This document shows, piece after piece, positions 31,770-44,438 of a stretch of 64,000 bases of DNA. Both the position numbers and the translations under genes were made by a program. Position 1 is the stretch's first letter, and each line of letters opens with the position of its first letter. This DNA is from Varanus komodoensis (lineage: Eukaryota > Chordata > Lepidosauria > Squamata > Varanidae): NCBI RefSeq assembly GCF_004798865.1, contig NW_025335409.1, positions 15,437,591 to 15,501,590 of the forward strand, given 5' to 3'. A model generated the notes under the pieces. The model did no database searches. It was given only the letters and a program-made list of their open reading frames with translations, and was not told the origin of the DNA.

Positions 31770-31955
31770 CAGCTTGCCTTACTTTCACTTGCAAGGCACT
31801 CAAGCATTTTCCTTCTCCATTTTACCATCATTACAACAACCCTGTGAAGTAGGTTAGCCTGAGAGTCCATGACTGGCCCAAAATCACCCAATGAGCTTCA
31901 AAGAAGGGAAGAACATCCCAATTCAAGACTCTTAACAACTATACCACACTGGCCT
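31770..31955 (-). mobile_element. CORE/MIR-like SINE, antisense, decayed
   Basis: In plus orientation 'caacaaccctgtgaagtaggttagcctgagagtccatgactggcccaaaatcacccaatgagctt...cttaacaactataccacactggcc' is the reverse complement of the SINE at 24,175, ending at the box A region. More diverged than the two plus-strand copies. Confidence 0.8.
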
Positions 31956-33469
31956 TCTGCATGTAATATGGAAGTCTTGTGTGCACATTTTCCTATCATA
32001 TCTATTTTGGTGTACCTTTTTTCTTTTGTATTCATGAACTGTATTACCAAATTCAGATAAGTGCAAATATTGGCATATCACTGTATTCTGGTTCTCATGC
32101 AGGTTTGGAACATGTGAATGCAATAAGTTCATCCTAAAATGTCCCACCAAAGAATTACTACCTGCCCTGGTTCAGACGCCATGCTCCCAGTGCTGCTTGG
32201 TTAGCTTTACCTGCTCCTGTGATGGGACGATTCAAACAGGCTGCATGCATGAGCATGTGGTCGTTCCCAGTAAACCAGGCTAAGCAACCTGGCTTATTGA
32301 AATATCCAGGTGTGGCCAAAGACTGTTTTCTGTCATTATCACATCTGAATGGCTGTTAGCTTTCTAAAACTTTTGAGAACTATAACTCTCAAGACATATT
32401 GGGTGTGTGGGGAGCAGCAAAATTTATTTTCAGTGTAGGAAGCTGCTTATACCAAATCAGAATCTGGCGGGCAGCAGCTCAAATCTCCAAGGTCTCAGGC
32501 AGAAGTGCTTTCTATACCATCCTTTTAACTGGAGATGCCAGGCATGCAAAGCTTGTGGTTCTTTCATTGAGTTGTGGTCCCTCTAAGCTGTTTTCTTGTT
32601 TTTCCATGGTCGCTACCTGCACGTGTTTGGACCCTCACCTATTTCAATAACTGAATTCTTGATCAATATGCCTCCGCTATGTGTTTGGCTCAGAGGCAAG
32701 AGCTGGCCTTTCCAGTTTCTTCCGGGTGTGGTTCTTGCCACCAGTGATCACTGCTTCATTCTCCTGTTGCATGCCTCGGGTCATGACCATCCCTGTTAGT
32801 GAGCAAGATTATCCAGGTTGCTCCACTATGATACAGGCCACCATAAACTGTAATATAGGAGAATTGGGCTCAAGAAGGATTGCTCCTGATTTGCACTGAC
32901 TGCAAAGGCGTTTTAGAATTTGTTCCTGCTCTCTCTGCAGTAGCCAAACTCACTTTGCTCTTTAATCTCTGTTTCCTCAAGTTTCATAGTCTCATAACTG
33001 GGTAGATTAATGTGAAACGTTTAGTCTCTCATGCCTGAAAGCAAAAAAAGAAATGTGCCCACAGAACTCAAATTCACATTTATCTACCCAGTGATAGAGT
33101 TCTAAATCAACTGCTGTAGGTTTTGCAAATGTTAAATGGCATGTTTAATATTTCAGGCCTCATCTTTCACATGCACAGTGATCAGCCGTATCTCTATAGA
33201 AAGCCTTGAAATGTAGTTGTCAAGCATGGGTACGTAATCACCGTGAAACAGAATAAGACCTTTGGCCAAATGGAAGAATATAAAAACTCACTGAAAGGTA
33301 TGTACTCATTGGTTTATTCACCTCTTCCACCTGCCCAGGTTGGGGCTCTCTTCCAAATGGAATTCATGGGGGTATCTCAAGACCAGGTTCACAACTTGCT
33401 GCCTAGGGACCAGAGCTCACTGGAGCAGCTCAAACCCAATTACAGTCCTTTTTAACACAAGCACAAGAC
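31956..33469. other. No gene; one doubtful MITE
   Basis: Apart from the doubtful element at 32,160, nothing could be identified. Open frames 32,399-32,650 and 32,681-32,899 lack motifs. Confidence 0.4.
32160..32325. mobile_element. Possible short DNA element
   Basis: 'ctggttcagacgccatgctcccag' at the left and 'ccagtaaaccaggctaagcaacctgg' near the right recall reptile MITEs that start with 'GGTTCAGACAACA'. Clear termini and duplications are absent. Confidence 0.3.
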
Positions 33470-34475
33470 ATAGAAACATAGAAACAGAGCGATTCAGAAG
33501 GGGTCTCCTGGGCTATCTAATCTGATCTGCAGCTCCAGCCGACTCTGCTCGCGACATGCCCACCATGTGCATGTTCAGCCTAACACCCACACCGATGGGG
33601 CCTCAACGACCTCTCATGGAAGCCCATTCCACACCCTCAGGGTCCTGACTGTCAGGAAGTGCTTCCTGGCATCTAAATGGAACCTTGGTTCCCTGAGCTT
33701 TGCTCCGTTGGAGCGTGTCCTGCCTTCCTCTGCAGGGGAGAACAGGTCTCTACCCATCTCCATGTGACATTCCCTCACATACCTGTATGTCACCAACATA
33801 TCCCCTCTGAGTCTCCTCTTCTCCAGGCTGAAGAGACCCAGTTCCCTCAGTCTCACCTCATACGGCACCCCCTGCAAACCGGCCACCAACCTTGTGGCCC
33901 TGCACTGCACTGACTCCAACCTGGCTATATCCTTTCTGTAATGAGGGGCCCAAAACTGAACACAATACTCCAGTTGCGGGCGCACCAGAGTCGCGTAGAG
34001 TGGTAGTAATACCTCTCTCGATCTAGAAGCCACACTTCTGGCTATGCAACCAAGGGTGGCGTTCGCCCTCTTGACCACCGCATCACACTGCTGACTCATG
34101 TTTAGCCTGCAGTCAACCAGTACCCTGAGGTCCCTTTCACAAGTGCTGCTCTCCAGCCACTTGTCCCCTAACCTGTACTTATGACACCTATTCCTATGCC
34201 CCAAGTGCAAGACCTCACACTTATCCACATTGAACACCATCCTGTTGTCTGCTGCCCACTTCCAGAGTTCGTCCAGATCCTTTTGGATCTGGAGTACCTG
34301 CTCCTCAGTTGTGGCCACTAATCCAGTTTTAATGTAGTCTGCGAATTTGATCAGCAGACTGTTCACCCCTTCTTCCATGTCATTGATGAAAAGATTAAAG
34401 GGTCGGCCCCAGGACAGAGCCCTGGGGGACCCCACTTGTCACATCCCACTTGGTCCATTTACTATATCCAGCAGC
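33470..34475 (-). mobile_element. CR1 LINE, antisense, with intact-looking 3' end
   Basis: On the minus strand the element runs from the RT motif B region ('gtgacaagtggggtcccccag', SGVPQGS) to the 3' terminus 'gctctgtttctatgtttctatgtc', the TTCTATG repeat typical of CR1. It covers the RT palm end, thumb and C-terminus and is 5'-truncated near 34,475. It is clearly homologous to the copy at 18,669. Confidence 0.92.
33614..34435 (-). pseudogene. CR1 ORF2 C-terminal half, inactive
   Basis: A 273-codon frame includes LFINDMEEGVNSLLIKFADY (residues 15-34), VLHLGHRNRCHKYRLGD, ERDLRVLVDCRLNMSQQ, LEYCVQFWAPHYRKDIARLE, LRELGLFSLEKRRLRGDM and FLTVRTLRVWNGLP. The catalytic box FADD is FADY (31-34), so the second catalytic Asp is lost. 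The expected 'GVPQGSVLGPTL' is read only in the neighbouring frame, showing a one-base deletion around 34,400. Otherwise the frame is well kept. Confidence 0.88.
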
Positions 34476-36822
34476 AATATTGCCAACACTGTATTTGCAT
34501 TAAACAATTCACTGAACTGTTCATGTTAAGAAATCTCTGCTAAATCAAACCTACACCAAGAAGACGGGGTAAGCTACAAGGCATTTCACACAGCCCACAC
34601 TGAAGCAACAAAAAGAACCCCTGCTCTTACCAAGTTCTGGTGTCCTGAGCTGCAAAAGGACACCTTCATCCCATGGCAACTCCCCTCTTGGCTGTCACTT
34701 CACAGCAGACCAGCCCACCAGGCAAGATGGGAAGAACTTTCCCTGGAGAGAGACCTGCTAGCTGTCCTAAACATGGTCTCTCTCTAACACACAGCCACTC
34801 CCTTGTGAAAGTTCCTGAGCCTGAGGCTAGGAGGTGGAAGCAGCCACATCCTGGTGGTGAACATTATTCCCTCACCCCTCCTCAAGGCAGAGTCCCTACT
34901 TTGCATGAAGAAGGTCCATCCTCTGTCTTTGATATAGTCAATGAGACTATTTTAAATGAACTGTAGACAGCAGGGCTGGGAAAAGCTTCTGCCTGAGACT
35001 TTGAGGAGCAGCTGTTCACTGGAGAGTAGTCAAAACTGAGCTAAACAGACCAATGGTCTGACTGATAATGCAAACAAACAAACAAAACCACAGAACTCTT
35101 CCATCACCTCATGCTACCTCAAATGCATGCTTTTCAACAGACGCCATTCACACACAAGTGAACTGACTCTGTTGAGAGCCAGTGGCATAATGATGAGAGT
35201 ACTGGACTGGAGCTCATGGAAATTCTGGTTCTAGTCCCCACTCACCCATGAAGCTCACTTGGTGACTTTGGGCCATTCACAAACTCTGAACCTAACTTAC
35301 CTCACAGCACTGTTGTGAGGATAAAATGGAGAGGAGGAGAACACTGGAAGCTGCTTAATGTTCTCTGCAAGAGGAAGGAAGATGGGCTATAAATGTTAAA
35401 AAGAAAAAATAAATAAATCTCCATGTGACTGATTTACAGTCAGCAGCTTCACCTGACATATGCCATTGGGTTGCAAGAACACATTGGAGGCAGAAAATTA
35501 AATGATCTAAGACTTCCCTACATAAAAGTAACTCCTGTACATATAAAAATTAGCATGGAAGTGAAAGTAGGCTAAAATCTCATGGTCCAAAGTAAGTAAT
35601 GTGAGCTTTTTGATAGCATAACAATGTGCAAATGTGAGAGTATTTCCAGTTATCCAGGTTTTGCACTAAATTGAAACCATGAGACAACTACAAGATGAAA
35701 ATGTCTGTGCATTTGGGAAGTGGCAAGTTCCCATAATATCAAAACAAAGCAGCCAATTCAAACCTGACAGATGAATCTACTTTCAATTTGTTATTCACTG
35801 GTATAACTTCCTTTTGTTACTTTCAACATGGTAAGTTCAGTCTGTAGCTGGGATCTCAACAACCATGTGAGGGAATCAGGGTATGTCCCTTAACATTATT
35901 GCTTATTGGGGATTCTCTTGAAAGACAAACTTTTAGTGAGACAGCTCAGTCCACCTTAGTAGTCACATAAAACATCTTTCCTCTCTTTAAAGATGAGGTT
36001 TTTCTGGCAAAAATAGTTCTTCAAAGTTGTTTTTCTCATTCTAAAATTTATTTGGGGCCATAAGAGGGTTATGAGACCTTCAAGTTGAAACAGCACAAGG
36101 GGATAAAAATGTTGTGAGCAACTTTAGGATAGACAAAGCAAGAGTTCTAAGCAACTAAATAAACACCAGCTGAAGAGACCCCAATATTGAGACTACCAAT
36201 AAGTCTCAATTGTACTGAAATTTTAGGTCAACCTTTCAAAATAGCTATACCTTGACACAACACTTTCTAGCACCACAAGAGGATATTTCATATTGGAATC
36301 TAGGCTTAGACAGTATCCAAGGTACCAAAGGGAGGTTGCCAGAAGTGAAGCTGATAGCTTGTGCTGAATCTTGGAAATGGGAGAAGTGGGGTACACCAGG
36401 AAGATCAGTGGCAGTTGGTGCCCTTTATGGGTGGTGGGAAAGAGGATACAGCAGATGCTCAGTTCTGCAGAGAGTGTCAGAGGTGTACCGAAAAAGACAC
36501 TTGGAAGCAGCGAAGCAAAAGTACCTGGTTGTAAGGTTTTCTCTTTGCCACAAGTGGGCAGGGAATCAGAAAAAGATCACTGCCCTATTGGCTCCAAATA
36601 GAGAGCCACCTCTGAAGGAGGTGAGGTTTTTAAGCCTTCTGACCAGGTAGGAGCAGAAACTGTGGATCTTCAGCCAGACCAGTCTAGAAATTTCATACTA
36701 CTACCAATTGCAGGGGCAGCATTTCACACTGATTTTCTTCCTGGACCAGAAGATGCCCCTGAGGCCTGAATGCAAGGAAGATGAATTGCCCAGGTCCTAG
36801 GCCATGCAATTTCTAGTTCCAT
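34476..36822. other. No gene except a SINE at 35,175
   Basis: The plus-strand frames 34,673-34,966 (97 codons) and 36,252-36,650 (132 codons) show no recognisable domain. No splice-site evidence supports either. Confidence 0.4.
35175..35418 (+). mobile_element. CORE/MIR-like SINE, older copy
   Basis: Box B-like GGTTCTAGTCC is intact, while box A is degraded (GTGGCATAATGATGAGAG). The middle and tail ('cacttggtgactttgggcc', 'ctcacagcactgttgtgaggataaaatggagagg', A-rich end) follow the family. More diverged than 15,421 and 24,175. Confidence 0.8.
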
Positions 36823-37005
36823 CAGAACATTAAGAGTTGTGCTGGACCAGACTAAAGCTCTATCTAGTCCAGCATTCTGCTTCCACAGTGGGCAACCAGA
36901 AGCCTACCAGAAGCCCACAAGTAGGACATGAATGTAACAGTAGCACCCCCGCCCACCGTGATTGCCATGCAGAATCATACTCCTCTGATACTGAAGGTAT
37001 AACTT
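36823..37005 (-). mobile_element. CR1/L3-like LINE 3' region, antisense
   Basis: 'gctggaccagactaaagctctatctagtccagcattctgc...agtgggcaaccagaagcctaccagaagcccacaagtaggac' is the reverse complement of the end of the sense copy at 40,262. Confidence 0.7.
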
Positions 37006-37535
37006 TATGCTACAGTACCCTCCATTAAAGAAAGTGAGGTATTCAGTTTTGCTGGGTCTAAAATAAACAGCTACAAATACTCAGCTGAATAAACAGCTCA
37101 AGACTCAATTGTCTTGAGACCTTCGATATAGATGGGGCATAAATAAATATGTGTCTTCTGTGCATTTGCACTAACTGTTCCTACTCACAGAGTACAGTTT
37201 AATCTGTCAGAAGTGCAGCTGTGTTTCGCCTTGGAACACAAGCTCATGAGATACCTTCTGGTAGCACATCACCAACTATCAGGCTCCATTGAAGCAACAG
37301 GTTCCAGATGTTTGTGCCCATGGAGGAAACTTCAGCTTATCACCAAGATCCATTAATAGGCATTCAAATATACAAAAGATGCACACTTAACAGCCACTGA
37401 AAAATGTCTAAGCACAGGGAAGCTACAATTCCATTTGCTAACCTATTTGGTCTCCTTAGAATTCTTCTTTCAGCTCAGTTTCCTCCATTCCTCAAATAGG
37501 ATGGCTTGTCTTCCAACTCTAGCTTAATTATTCAC

Positions 37536-37782
37536 TATTTATTTATTTGGTTTATATTCTGCCTTTTCCTTTTTTCTTTTTAAGAACTCAAAGTCACTGA
37601 CATCATTCTGCTCTTTCTGCTCTCAATCTTATACCCACAACAACAACTTTGAGTGGTAGGTTGTGCTAAAAGTCCATGACTGGTCCAAAGTCACCCAGTT
37701 GATTCCATGGCCAAGCAGCAACTAGAACCTAGATTGGCTGAGTCCCAGTCCCATGATCTTAACTGCTATACCACTGGCTCTC
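37536..37782 (-). mobile_element. CORE/MIR-like SINE, antisense
   Basis: Starts on the plus strand with the tail repeat 'atttatttatttgg', then 'agtccatgactggtccaaagtcacccagttg', the reversed box B 'aactagaacct', and the reversed box A region 'taactgctataccactggctct'. All parts of the family are present in reverse. Confidence 0.82.
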
Positions 37783-37882
37783 AACTGGAGAAAGTTTGAT
37801 TAACTTCACTGTAGGTAAACACAATTCTCACTTTAAGGAAGAAGTTATATTTTCAGTCTATGTATGAAGTTTAAGTGGTTAA

Positions 37883-37998
37883 GGGCACAATTCTATGCAT
37901 GTTTAGACAGAAAAAGTCCTACAACTCTCAGCATGCTCCAGCCAGCATTTCTGGACCTGCAGGGCTTTCCCCCTATCTAATCATGCACAGTACTTCCC
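37883..37998. mobile_element. PIF/Harbinger-like foldback MITE, decayed
   Basis: Left end GGGCACAATTCTATGCATG after TAA (37,880-37,882), with an inner 'tttagacagaaaaagtcctacaa' shared with the copy at 45,588. The right end 'taatcatgcacagtacttccc' is a diverged inverted partner followed by TTTAA. Confidence 0.55.
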
Positions 37999-37999
37999 T

Positions 38000-40261
38000 T
38001 TAAGGTTATTTGGTCTGCAGATAACATCCTTGTTTACAGCACAGAGATCCACAACTTCTTTTGCTCATCCCTGCTCATCAAGGGCCAGGAGGATACACAG
38101 GAACACAGAGCCGAAGGAAGGGAGAGAGACTAGTGTTTTATGACATGCTAGAGGCTGAAGGTGGAGGAAGCACCATAATTCTTCAATGATCCCTAATTCA
38201 AAAAGAACTGCTCCCTGGAACTGCTTGCCACTTGGGAAACTGGGGAGCATGCAACAATATTCTTCTGTTCCAACATGCCCATCAAAGTGTTCTGGTTGTT
38301 CTTTGCCTCAGAGCTGGTGTATATCTCTGTCTCAAGCTCATATGTTGCCTACAAGACAGGTGGAAGATTCCCGTGGAGATCCTTCTCCTGTAAGACTCTT
38401 CCATGAAAAATTTTGGCATTTTAAGTTGCTGTGAAGCAACAGGAAAAACTGAGGACCTAATCTTGAAACAGTCCGGGGCTCTGTCAGGCTCCTACATGAT
38501 CAGTTTAGCAGAATTCCTCTCTTTCATTTCATTTCCCAACATTGCATGGGAAAATGCAAAGAACTTGAAAGGAAAACAACGAAAATGAATGCATTACACC
38601 CTGGAGGAAATACTGGTGCCTGGTTTCATTATTCTCCTGTTAAAAGAGCATAGTTCTCTGTTTATCCAGTTCCATTCAACCATTATGTTTTATAACTCTA
38701 TGCAGTATTATTTTCAACAAAAGCAAATTGCTCTAAGGAGGGCAGAACCAGACATTAAGACTAGACATGGGGTCTAATTCTCCCTCTTCCTCACACAGCT
38801 AGAGCAAGGTGTATGGGGAGGATGCTTTGGACCTCCAGTCCCAACCAACATGGCTAATGGCTAATGAATGGGAGTTCTAATGCCAACCATCCAGAAGGTA
38901 CCAATTTGCCCTCCCCCCTGAGCTAGTGAAACCAACTCTTATCCTGCCAGCAGCAACCAGTGATACAGAGTGAAGGTGGGATTCACTAGAGATCACAGGA
39001 AAAAGCAGAATTAGAGATCATGGGGTAATTGCTTTCAGTAGCAACCTCACATCTGCCACAACAACTTGTTCTGCACCAAGAGGTGGGATCTTGGGTACTT
39101 TTGCTCTGAGCCTCCCCCCTCACCCACTAATGTGCAGGAGAAATGACTCAATTGCACTAAAAACAAGTGCAAGGCATAAGGGGCCCAGATAATTATGCAC
39201 TCTAGAGGAGACATCTGGAGCTAAAATTGTGAGCAAAGTCAAGCCATGCAAAATGGACATGCTTCTAAATGGGCTTTGATTTCGAGCGTACTTCAATGAG
39301 CTTTCACAGACTAACTTTATGGATCTATGCAGAGCATTCCAATTTGGACAAAAGGTTCAGCAGAGCAATATCCCAATTAGCCAATAGTAAGGGAGACAAA
39401 ATAGCCATGCAAAACAGTAAGAGAAGCAAAATAGCCATGCACTGATCTGTTACGACTGGAGCCAAACTCTGGGGCCCTGTGGTTTGGGGACTACACAGAG
39501 GGCCCCTAAAGAATATAGACAGGCATTTTGGTAATGGAAACAGCAAACTCTGGCATGCTAAGAAGCGCAATGCTGTTCAGAAAGGGAAGACCATTCACCA
39601 TTCACTGATGTGCACCATGCAGATTAAATCCATCTTTGGATGACACAGCCAATGACCACACTGGAGCAGCAAGTGAAGAAGCCTCGCAAGAGAGGAGCAG
39701 AGCCACCTTCCCAAAGGTGAAAAGGAAAAAAGCAGGCAGTGGTAGGCAGGGAAGCACTGTCTTCCTCACTGTCTCTCAAAGGCAGGGAGTGAGTGAGAAT
39801 AGCTGACCCACCGTGCAAGACAGGGTAAGGAGGAAAAAGAGTAGGGCAGTGTAGCAGGAGCCCCAAGAAAGCACTTTGCTTGAGTCCTCCCACAAACCCT
39901 CAGTCAGCGCCTCTGTCCCAGCTCCAACCGTTCCCTTCCTGGGCCTGTTGCCTTCTATCTTGCAGTTGCTCAGTGTAGGAAGCAGAGAAAGATGATGGCC
40001 AATACCATTGAACTGCCCAGTCCAGACTGCTGGTGGGAAATTTGGCCCAATCCTGAAGCATTCGGGTTAAGCAGTAATTGGTTAAAGAACAGAAAGAAGA
40101 GAGTGAGAATAAACCTTATTTTTCCTCCCAATGGATGGATGCAAACCATGGGGTCTCATAGGGTTCTATGCCAAGATCCAGGCTTTTCAACCTACTCATA
40201 AATGATCTGGAATTAGGATCAAGCAGTGAAGTGGCCAGACCTGAGGCCATCCTATAAAGCT
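38000..40261. other. No gene; one MITE remnant
   Basis: Holds the MITE remnant at 38,815 and otherwise nothing recognisable. Minus-strand frames at 39,325-39,570 and 39,624-39,893 have no motif that I know. Confidence 0.42.
38815..38912. mobile_element. Palindromic hAT-type MITE remnant
   Basis: 'gatgctttggacctccagtcccaaccaacatggctaatgg' followed by 'atgggagttctaatgccaaccatccagaaggtaccaatttg' gives both arms in the expected order. Termini are lost. Confidence 0.6.
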
Positions 40262-40580
40262 GACTGGTGGGAGATTCAGGACAGATAAAAGGAAATACTT
40301 CCTCACTCAGCACATAGCTAAACTGCATGAGATACAGCGACGGCCACCAATCTGGACAGCTTGAAATGGGGATTGGACAAATTCATGGAGGAGGAGGAAG
40401 CCTCCCGATGGCTATATGCTACTTTCCAGCAGCAGAGGCTGTATGCTCATGCACACTAGTTGCCAGGAAATCGTTGTACTCATTCCCTGCTTATGGCATC
40501 CTGGCTGGCTGCTATGCAATCAGAAAACTGGACTTGATGGACCATTGGTAAGCTGCAGTAGGACTTCTCTTAAATTATGC
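40262..40580 (+). mobile_element. CR1/L3-like LINE 3' end, sense
   Basis: 'ggacagataaaaggaaatacttcctcactcagcacatagctaaactgc' corresponds to the 'RKYFFTQHIVKLW' protein block of CR1/L3-like ORF2. It is followed by 'ttgaaatggggattggacaaattcatggagg' and the 3' region 'cctgcttatggcatcctggctgg...ggacttgatggaccattgg'. The frame is broken. This copy explains the antisense fragments at 18,270, 36,823 and 48,897. Confidence 0.75.
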
Positions 40581-43500
40581 TCCCACCATCATAGAGAGCT
40601 AAATAAGTTCATATGCAACCTGCATGGCTGTAATCACACCTTCTCCCTTCAATATAGGTAGCTACCATCTTCTCATGCACTGCTATGGGCTTGTATCACT
40701 AGGCAAATGGTAATCAATCAAGGGGCAAGGAAGTTCCCAGAGCCTTCTTTTCTTTCCCTGTTATTCCCTTCATTTAACCTACCATGGGCTCAGCATCAGA
40801 GGCATACAATACAGTCTTTTGAACCCTTGCTTCTGAACCTTCTGACTGCCCCAAAATACAGGCAGCAAATGGTTAATTCATTCTGCCTGAATGTCCCTAC
40901 ACTTGAGGGTCTCAGCTCTAGGAACAACCTGGAGTCCGACTGACCTCTCATAGGAGTCCTCTTTACTCTTTGTTAATAGGATCCTCTGCTCCCCTCTGCG
41001 ACCTTTCCTGCATTTCCAGGGTCAGTAGTGCCCCAGCTCCTATTTTCTCTTTGAGTCACTTTGTTATGTTTGTCCAGAGTGCTACATTTGCCACTTTTGC
41101 CTGCAGAGAAAGCTTTATCTGCTGCCCTGCTGGTAAAGCACCTTGAGTCTACAGCCATGGACCATGCCCTCAGCATCTCCACCTGTGAAGCCACATTAAA
41201 TAGCCTGTATGAGCTGTATGGGTCATTGCCCTTGAGTCCAAGAAAGATGGTCAGGCACTGAGTCCGCAGCACAGAGAAGGGACTATTAAATGTTTCGAAC
41301 TAAGCATGACCATTAACAAACAAACCATCATTTGGAATTCTAAGGTAACACCTGGTTATAAAGCTCTCTATCCAAACTCTTTCAAAAAAACAGTTTCTGG
41401 TGGCTCCGATCTATTTATGTGACCAGACTTCCAGCATCTGGGCAACCTTCCATTTGTAGAGTGACTTGTAAGTTATACAGTTTGCGTTCCTCTACAGTTC
41501 AAAGTGGGAGTCCATTCAATCCAGAAATCTGAGAAAATTTCCACAGGTGAAGCTTCAATCACTTTTCAGCAACTCTCACACTATTTATCTAAATGCCTGC
41601 TCATTTTTCACATGGAACAGAAAGTGGAGGAGAATTTCACTGGCAGTATGAATTAGTATTCTGGACAAGTGAGCTTTTCCTTTCATACTCAGACTGATGG
41701 AAGCAAGAACAGCTTCAATCATCATGCTTAAAACTGCTATGCACCATTCCTTTACTTTTTGTGAAAACCCATGCTTTAGCACAATACAAGGAAGACCAAT
41801 GTAGGTTGCTAAGGTGCTGTTTCTGGGAAATGGCCATCCTTCCTGTAACATCTTGCTTCAGTCTGCTGGACATCACTTGAGCTAACAGTGACCTTTCTCA
41901 ATACCACTGAGAGAGGTAATGAATAATAAGGTTCACTGTGACGGTGTGGCACAATCCTGACCTTCTGCTTACTATCTGTTGTGCAAAATGGCCAGTGACC
42001 CAAACCAGTTGCTGGCCAGGGAGCTGGCAGCAGATCTTTTCTGGGGCAGGAGTAAGGCAGAGAAGAGAAGCAGGAGTGCCAGCACCCCAGTTCCACCAGA
42101 TCCTCCCTCCACCCTCTGGCAGCAGTTGTTACATCAGCTGGAAAAAGGAAAGCAGGCCTCTGCTGAGGAACTAAAACAGTTGGCTCCTCCCTGCTGTGAA
42201 CTATTTGCATTCCAGCTGGTCATTAGAAAGCTTTATAATTAAGAGCTAATGCCTGCAATTGCTTTTTTTCTCCTCCCTCCTGATCCCCTTTTCTCTTGTG
42301 TCACAGCATTTAGTCTTATTATCTTATTAATAACCTCTGTCTTATTATCAACCTCTGATCAATAATAACCAATCAAAAACTGATTGATCATAGATCGATA
42401 AGGTTGCTTTATTAATGATTTGTTTGGACAAATTTTTCAGCTAAGGAGTGGAATAAAAAGTCTTTGAAGATGTAAACAAACAAACAAAGCAAACCCTGCC
42501 CTGAGCTAGTTGGAGGAGGTGGCAAGATTGTGATACAACAAATAAACACAGAAATACCCTGAAAATGAATCTGGTGTGTTAGTTTGATGTTCTACATGAA
42601 GCAGAATTTAGAATATTGGTCCTCAGTTCAAGAATGTTACAGAACCATTGCCATCAAAGACCAATACTTATATGATTTTTCAGGCACTTTTCTCAAGTAA
42701 AGAGATGGTTAAGAATACGCATCCCCCCCATATTTATTCATCTTTACCCTACCTGGTACACAGCTCTGGAGATGCACCATGGTTTAAGCATGAGCCGTAC
42801 CACCTGCAGATTTCTGAACCGGTAAGTCCCCAGGACCCTTGAAGTCAGGTTCCACACTAGGCTGTCCCAACTGTAAAACAGATCTTCAAACCTAAAAAGT
42901 ACAGCAGCCATGCCAACTAGCAAGACGGAAGGTCTGGCACTGGTAGTCCCGGGTGGTTTGCTAATTTTTCCAAGACTCTTAAAAGAACGGCAAGGTTAAA
43001 ATGTCACAGTGATTTTCCATGAAAGGAAAAGAAGAAAAAACTGAAGCCAAAACAAACCATTTTAGTAGGAGTTCCCCTGCACAGGGAATCGCGTTTCCAA
43101 GGACTCTCTTTGTATCTCTTGCACTAGGGATGATGCAAAAATATCCTCCTTTTGCTACAAAGAGAACTGCACGTCTTAAAAAGTTGGTCTTGCGGTATAT
43201 AGTCCTTCTCCCTGTTCAGCTCCATGCAGAAGAACTAAGAAACAAACTTACATCTAGAATCATCAGTTAGCCGGGACTCAAAGTGCCGGGATTCCATCCA
43301 GAGAGGATGGAAAACAAACCCCTTTTCTGTCTCTCTCTCTCCCCTTCTCTGCCAACATTCTCAAGACATTCCATTTTTCTGTTTAACTCTTGAAGGTGCA
43401 AAGTACAACCACTGTAGAACAGCTTTGCAACATAATAAAGAGCTTTCTTAAATGAAAACAAAATCGAACATCTGGCAGTTATTGCAATCTACCACAGCCT

Positions 43501-44438
43501 AGCCATTACTGCAGTTTTAGGGTCAGATGATAACCCACTTATCAAATTAAATCAAAGGTTAACCTGCTCCAATTCTGATAGTCTGGCCATTGTTAGAGGT
43601 GAGCAAGTCTCGTAAGAAAGGAAAAGGCTAATGGCCTTCATATGGCAGCAGGGCTGGTGTGTTCCTCAAAATGACTCTCTTTTTTCCTGCTGGGTACACA
43701 AAGATCTGCATATAAGAGTTCTGATAAAAACAAAACCAAGGCTACACATCTGCAATGATGACCTGGAAGCTTCCACAAAGACAGAAAGCTGCTCTTGTGC
43801 ATTGTCACTGCATAGCCATGGGGGTGCCTCCAGTACCAGATGCAGATCCTAGCTTGCTCATGGGCCCAAGTCAAGGTATCGGTGGCAACAGTTAAAGGAG
43901 GCAGGGAGCAGAGAGCTCCTCTTTCAGGACTGAAAGTAAAAGGGGCAAGACTGCCCCCCTCAATATTTAACCTTAAACCTGTTACAGGCAGTAACTTAAA
44001 CCTCAGGAGAGGCATTTCAAGCGTTTAGAATGGGGGAGGGAGTTAGGAAAGCTGGAAAACCACCGAATGATCAGCTGTCAGAGGAAAGAAGGGTGGCTGT
44101 CTGGAGAATACTAGGGGGCTGGACTGGCCCCCAGGCAGGCTGGATTTAACGTGGTTCAACACCCTTGCTTTAAAGCCTTGCAGGCACTGGGCCTTAATGC
44201 TTTAAGGGTCACCTCTCCCTGCTAGTAGCCACATGCCAACTGAGGGCTATCCATCAGGGAACTTTTCAGACTTTGCAGCAGACAAGAAGGATGCAACAGC
44301 TAGAGGTTATGCAGGTGGTCCATGGGACTACAAAACTAGGTGCAGGAAGGAAGAAGCAGCCTTGATGCTGGTACGGGAAAGCAGCAATTTGTTTTGTGAA
44401 GAATACCCAAGGCATTTCAACTCTAGGTTTCCCTAGAG
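40581..44438. other. No supportable gene; one weak ORF candidate
   Basis: Only the open frame at 41,979-42,242 stands out and is listed separately. No repeats could be named. Confidence 0.4.
41979..42242 (+). other. Unassigned open reading frame, possible exon
   Basis: From the ATG at 41,988 the plus strand is open for 84 codons to TAA. It begins MASDPNQLLARELAADLFWG, then a basic stretch (RSKAEKRSRS), a Pro-rich segment (TPVPPDPPS) and a helix-like LWQQLLHQLEKGKQASAEELKQL. The composition is protein-like rather than repeat-like, and it lies in a locally GC-richer patch. I do not recognise a family. A GTAAGG at about 42,051 could act as a splice donor, and a pyrimidine-rich stretch ends at the AG at 41,993-41,994. 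None of this proves expression; a chance open frame remains the simplest reading. Confidence 0.2.

Noticed and set aside
36252-36650. 132-codon plus-strand frame as a host gene
   Set aside because: No recognisable domain, no supporting splice sites, and Trp/Lys-rich composition without a pattern; length is within chance for 64 kb.
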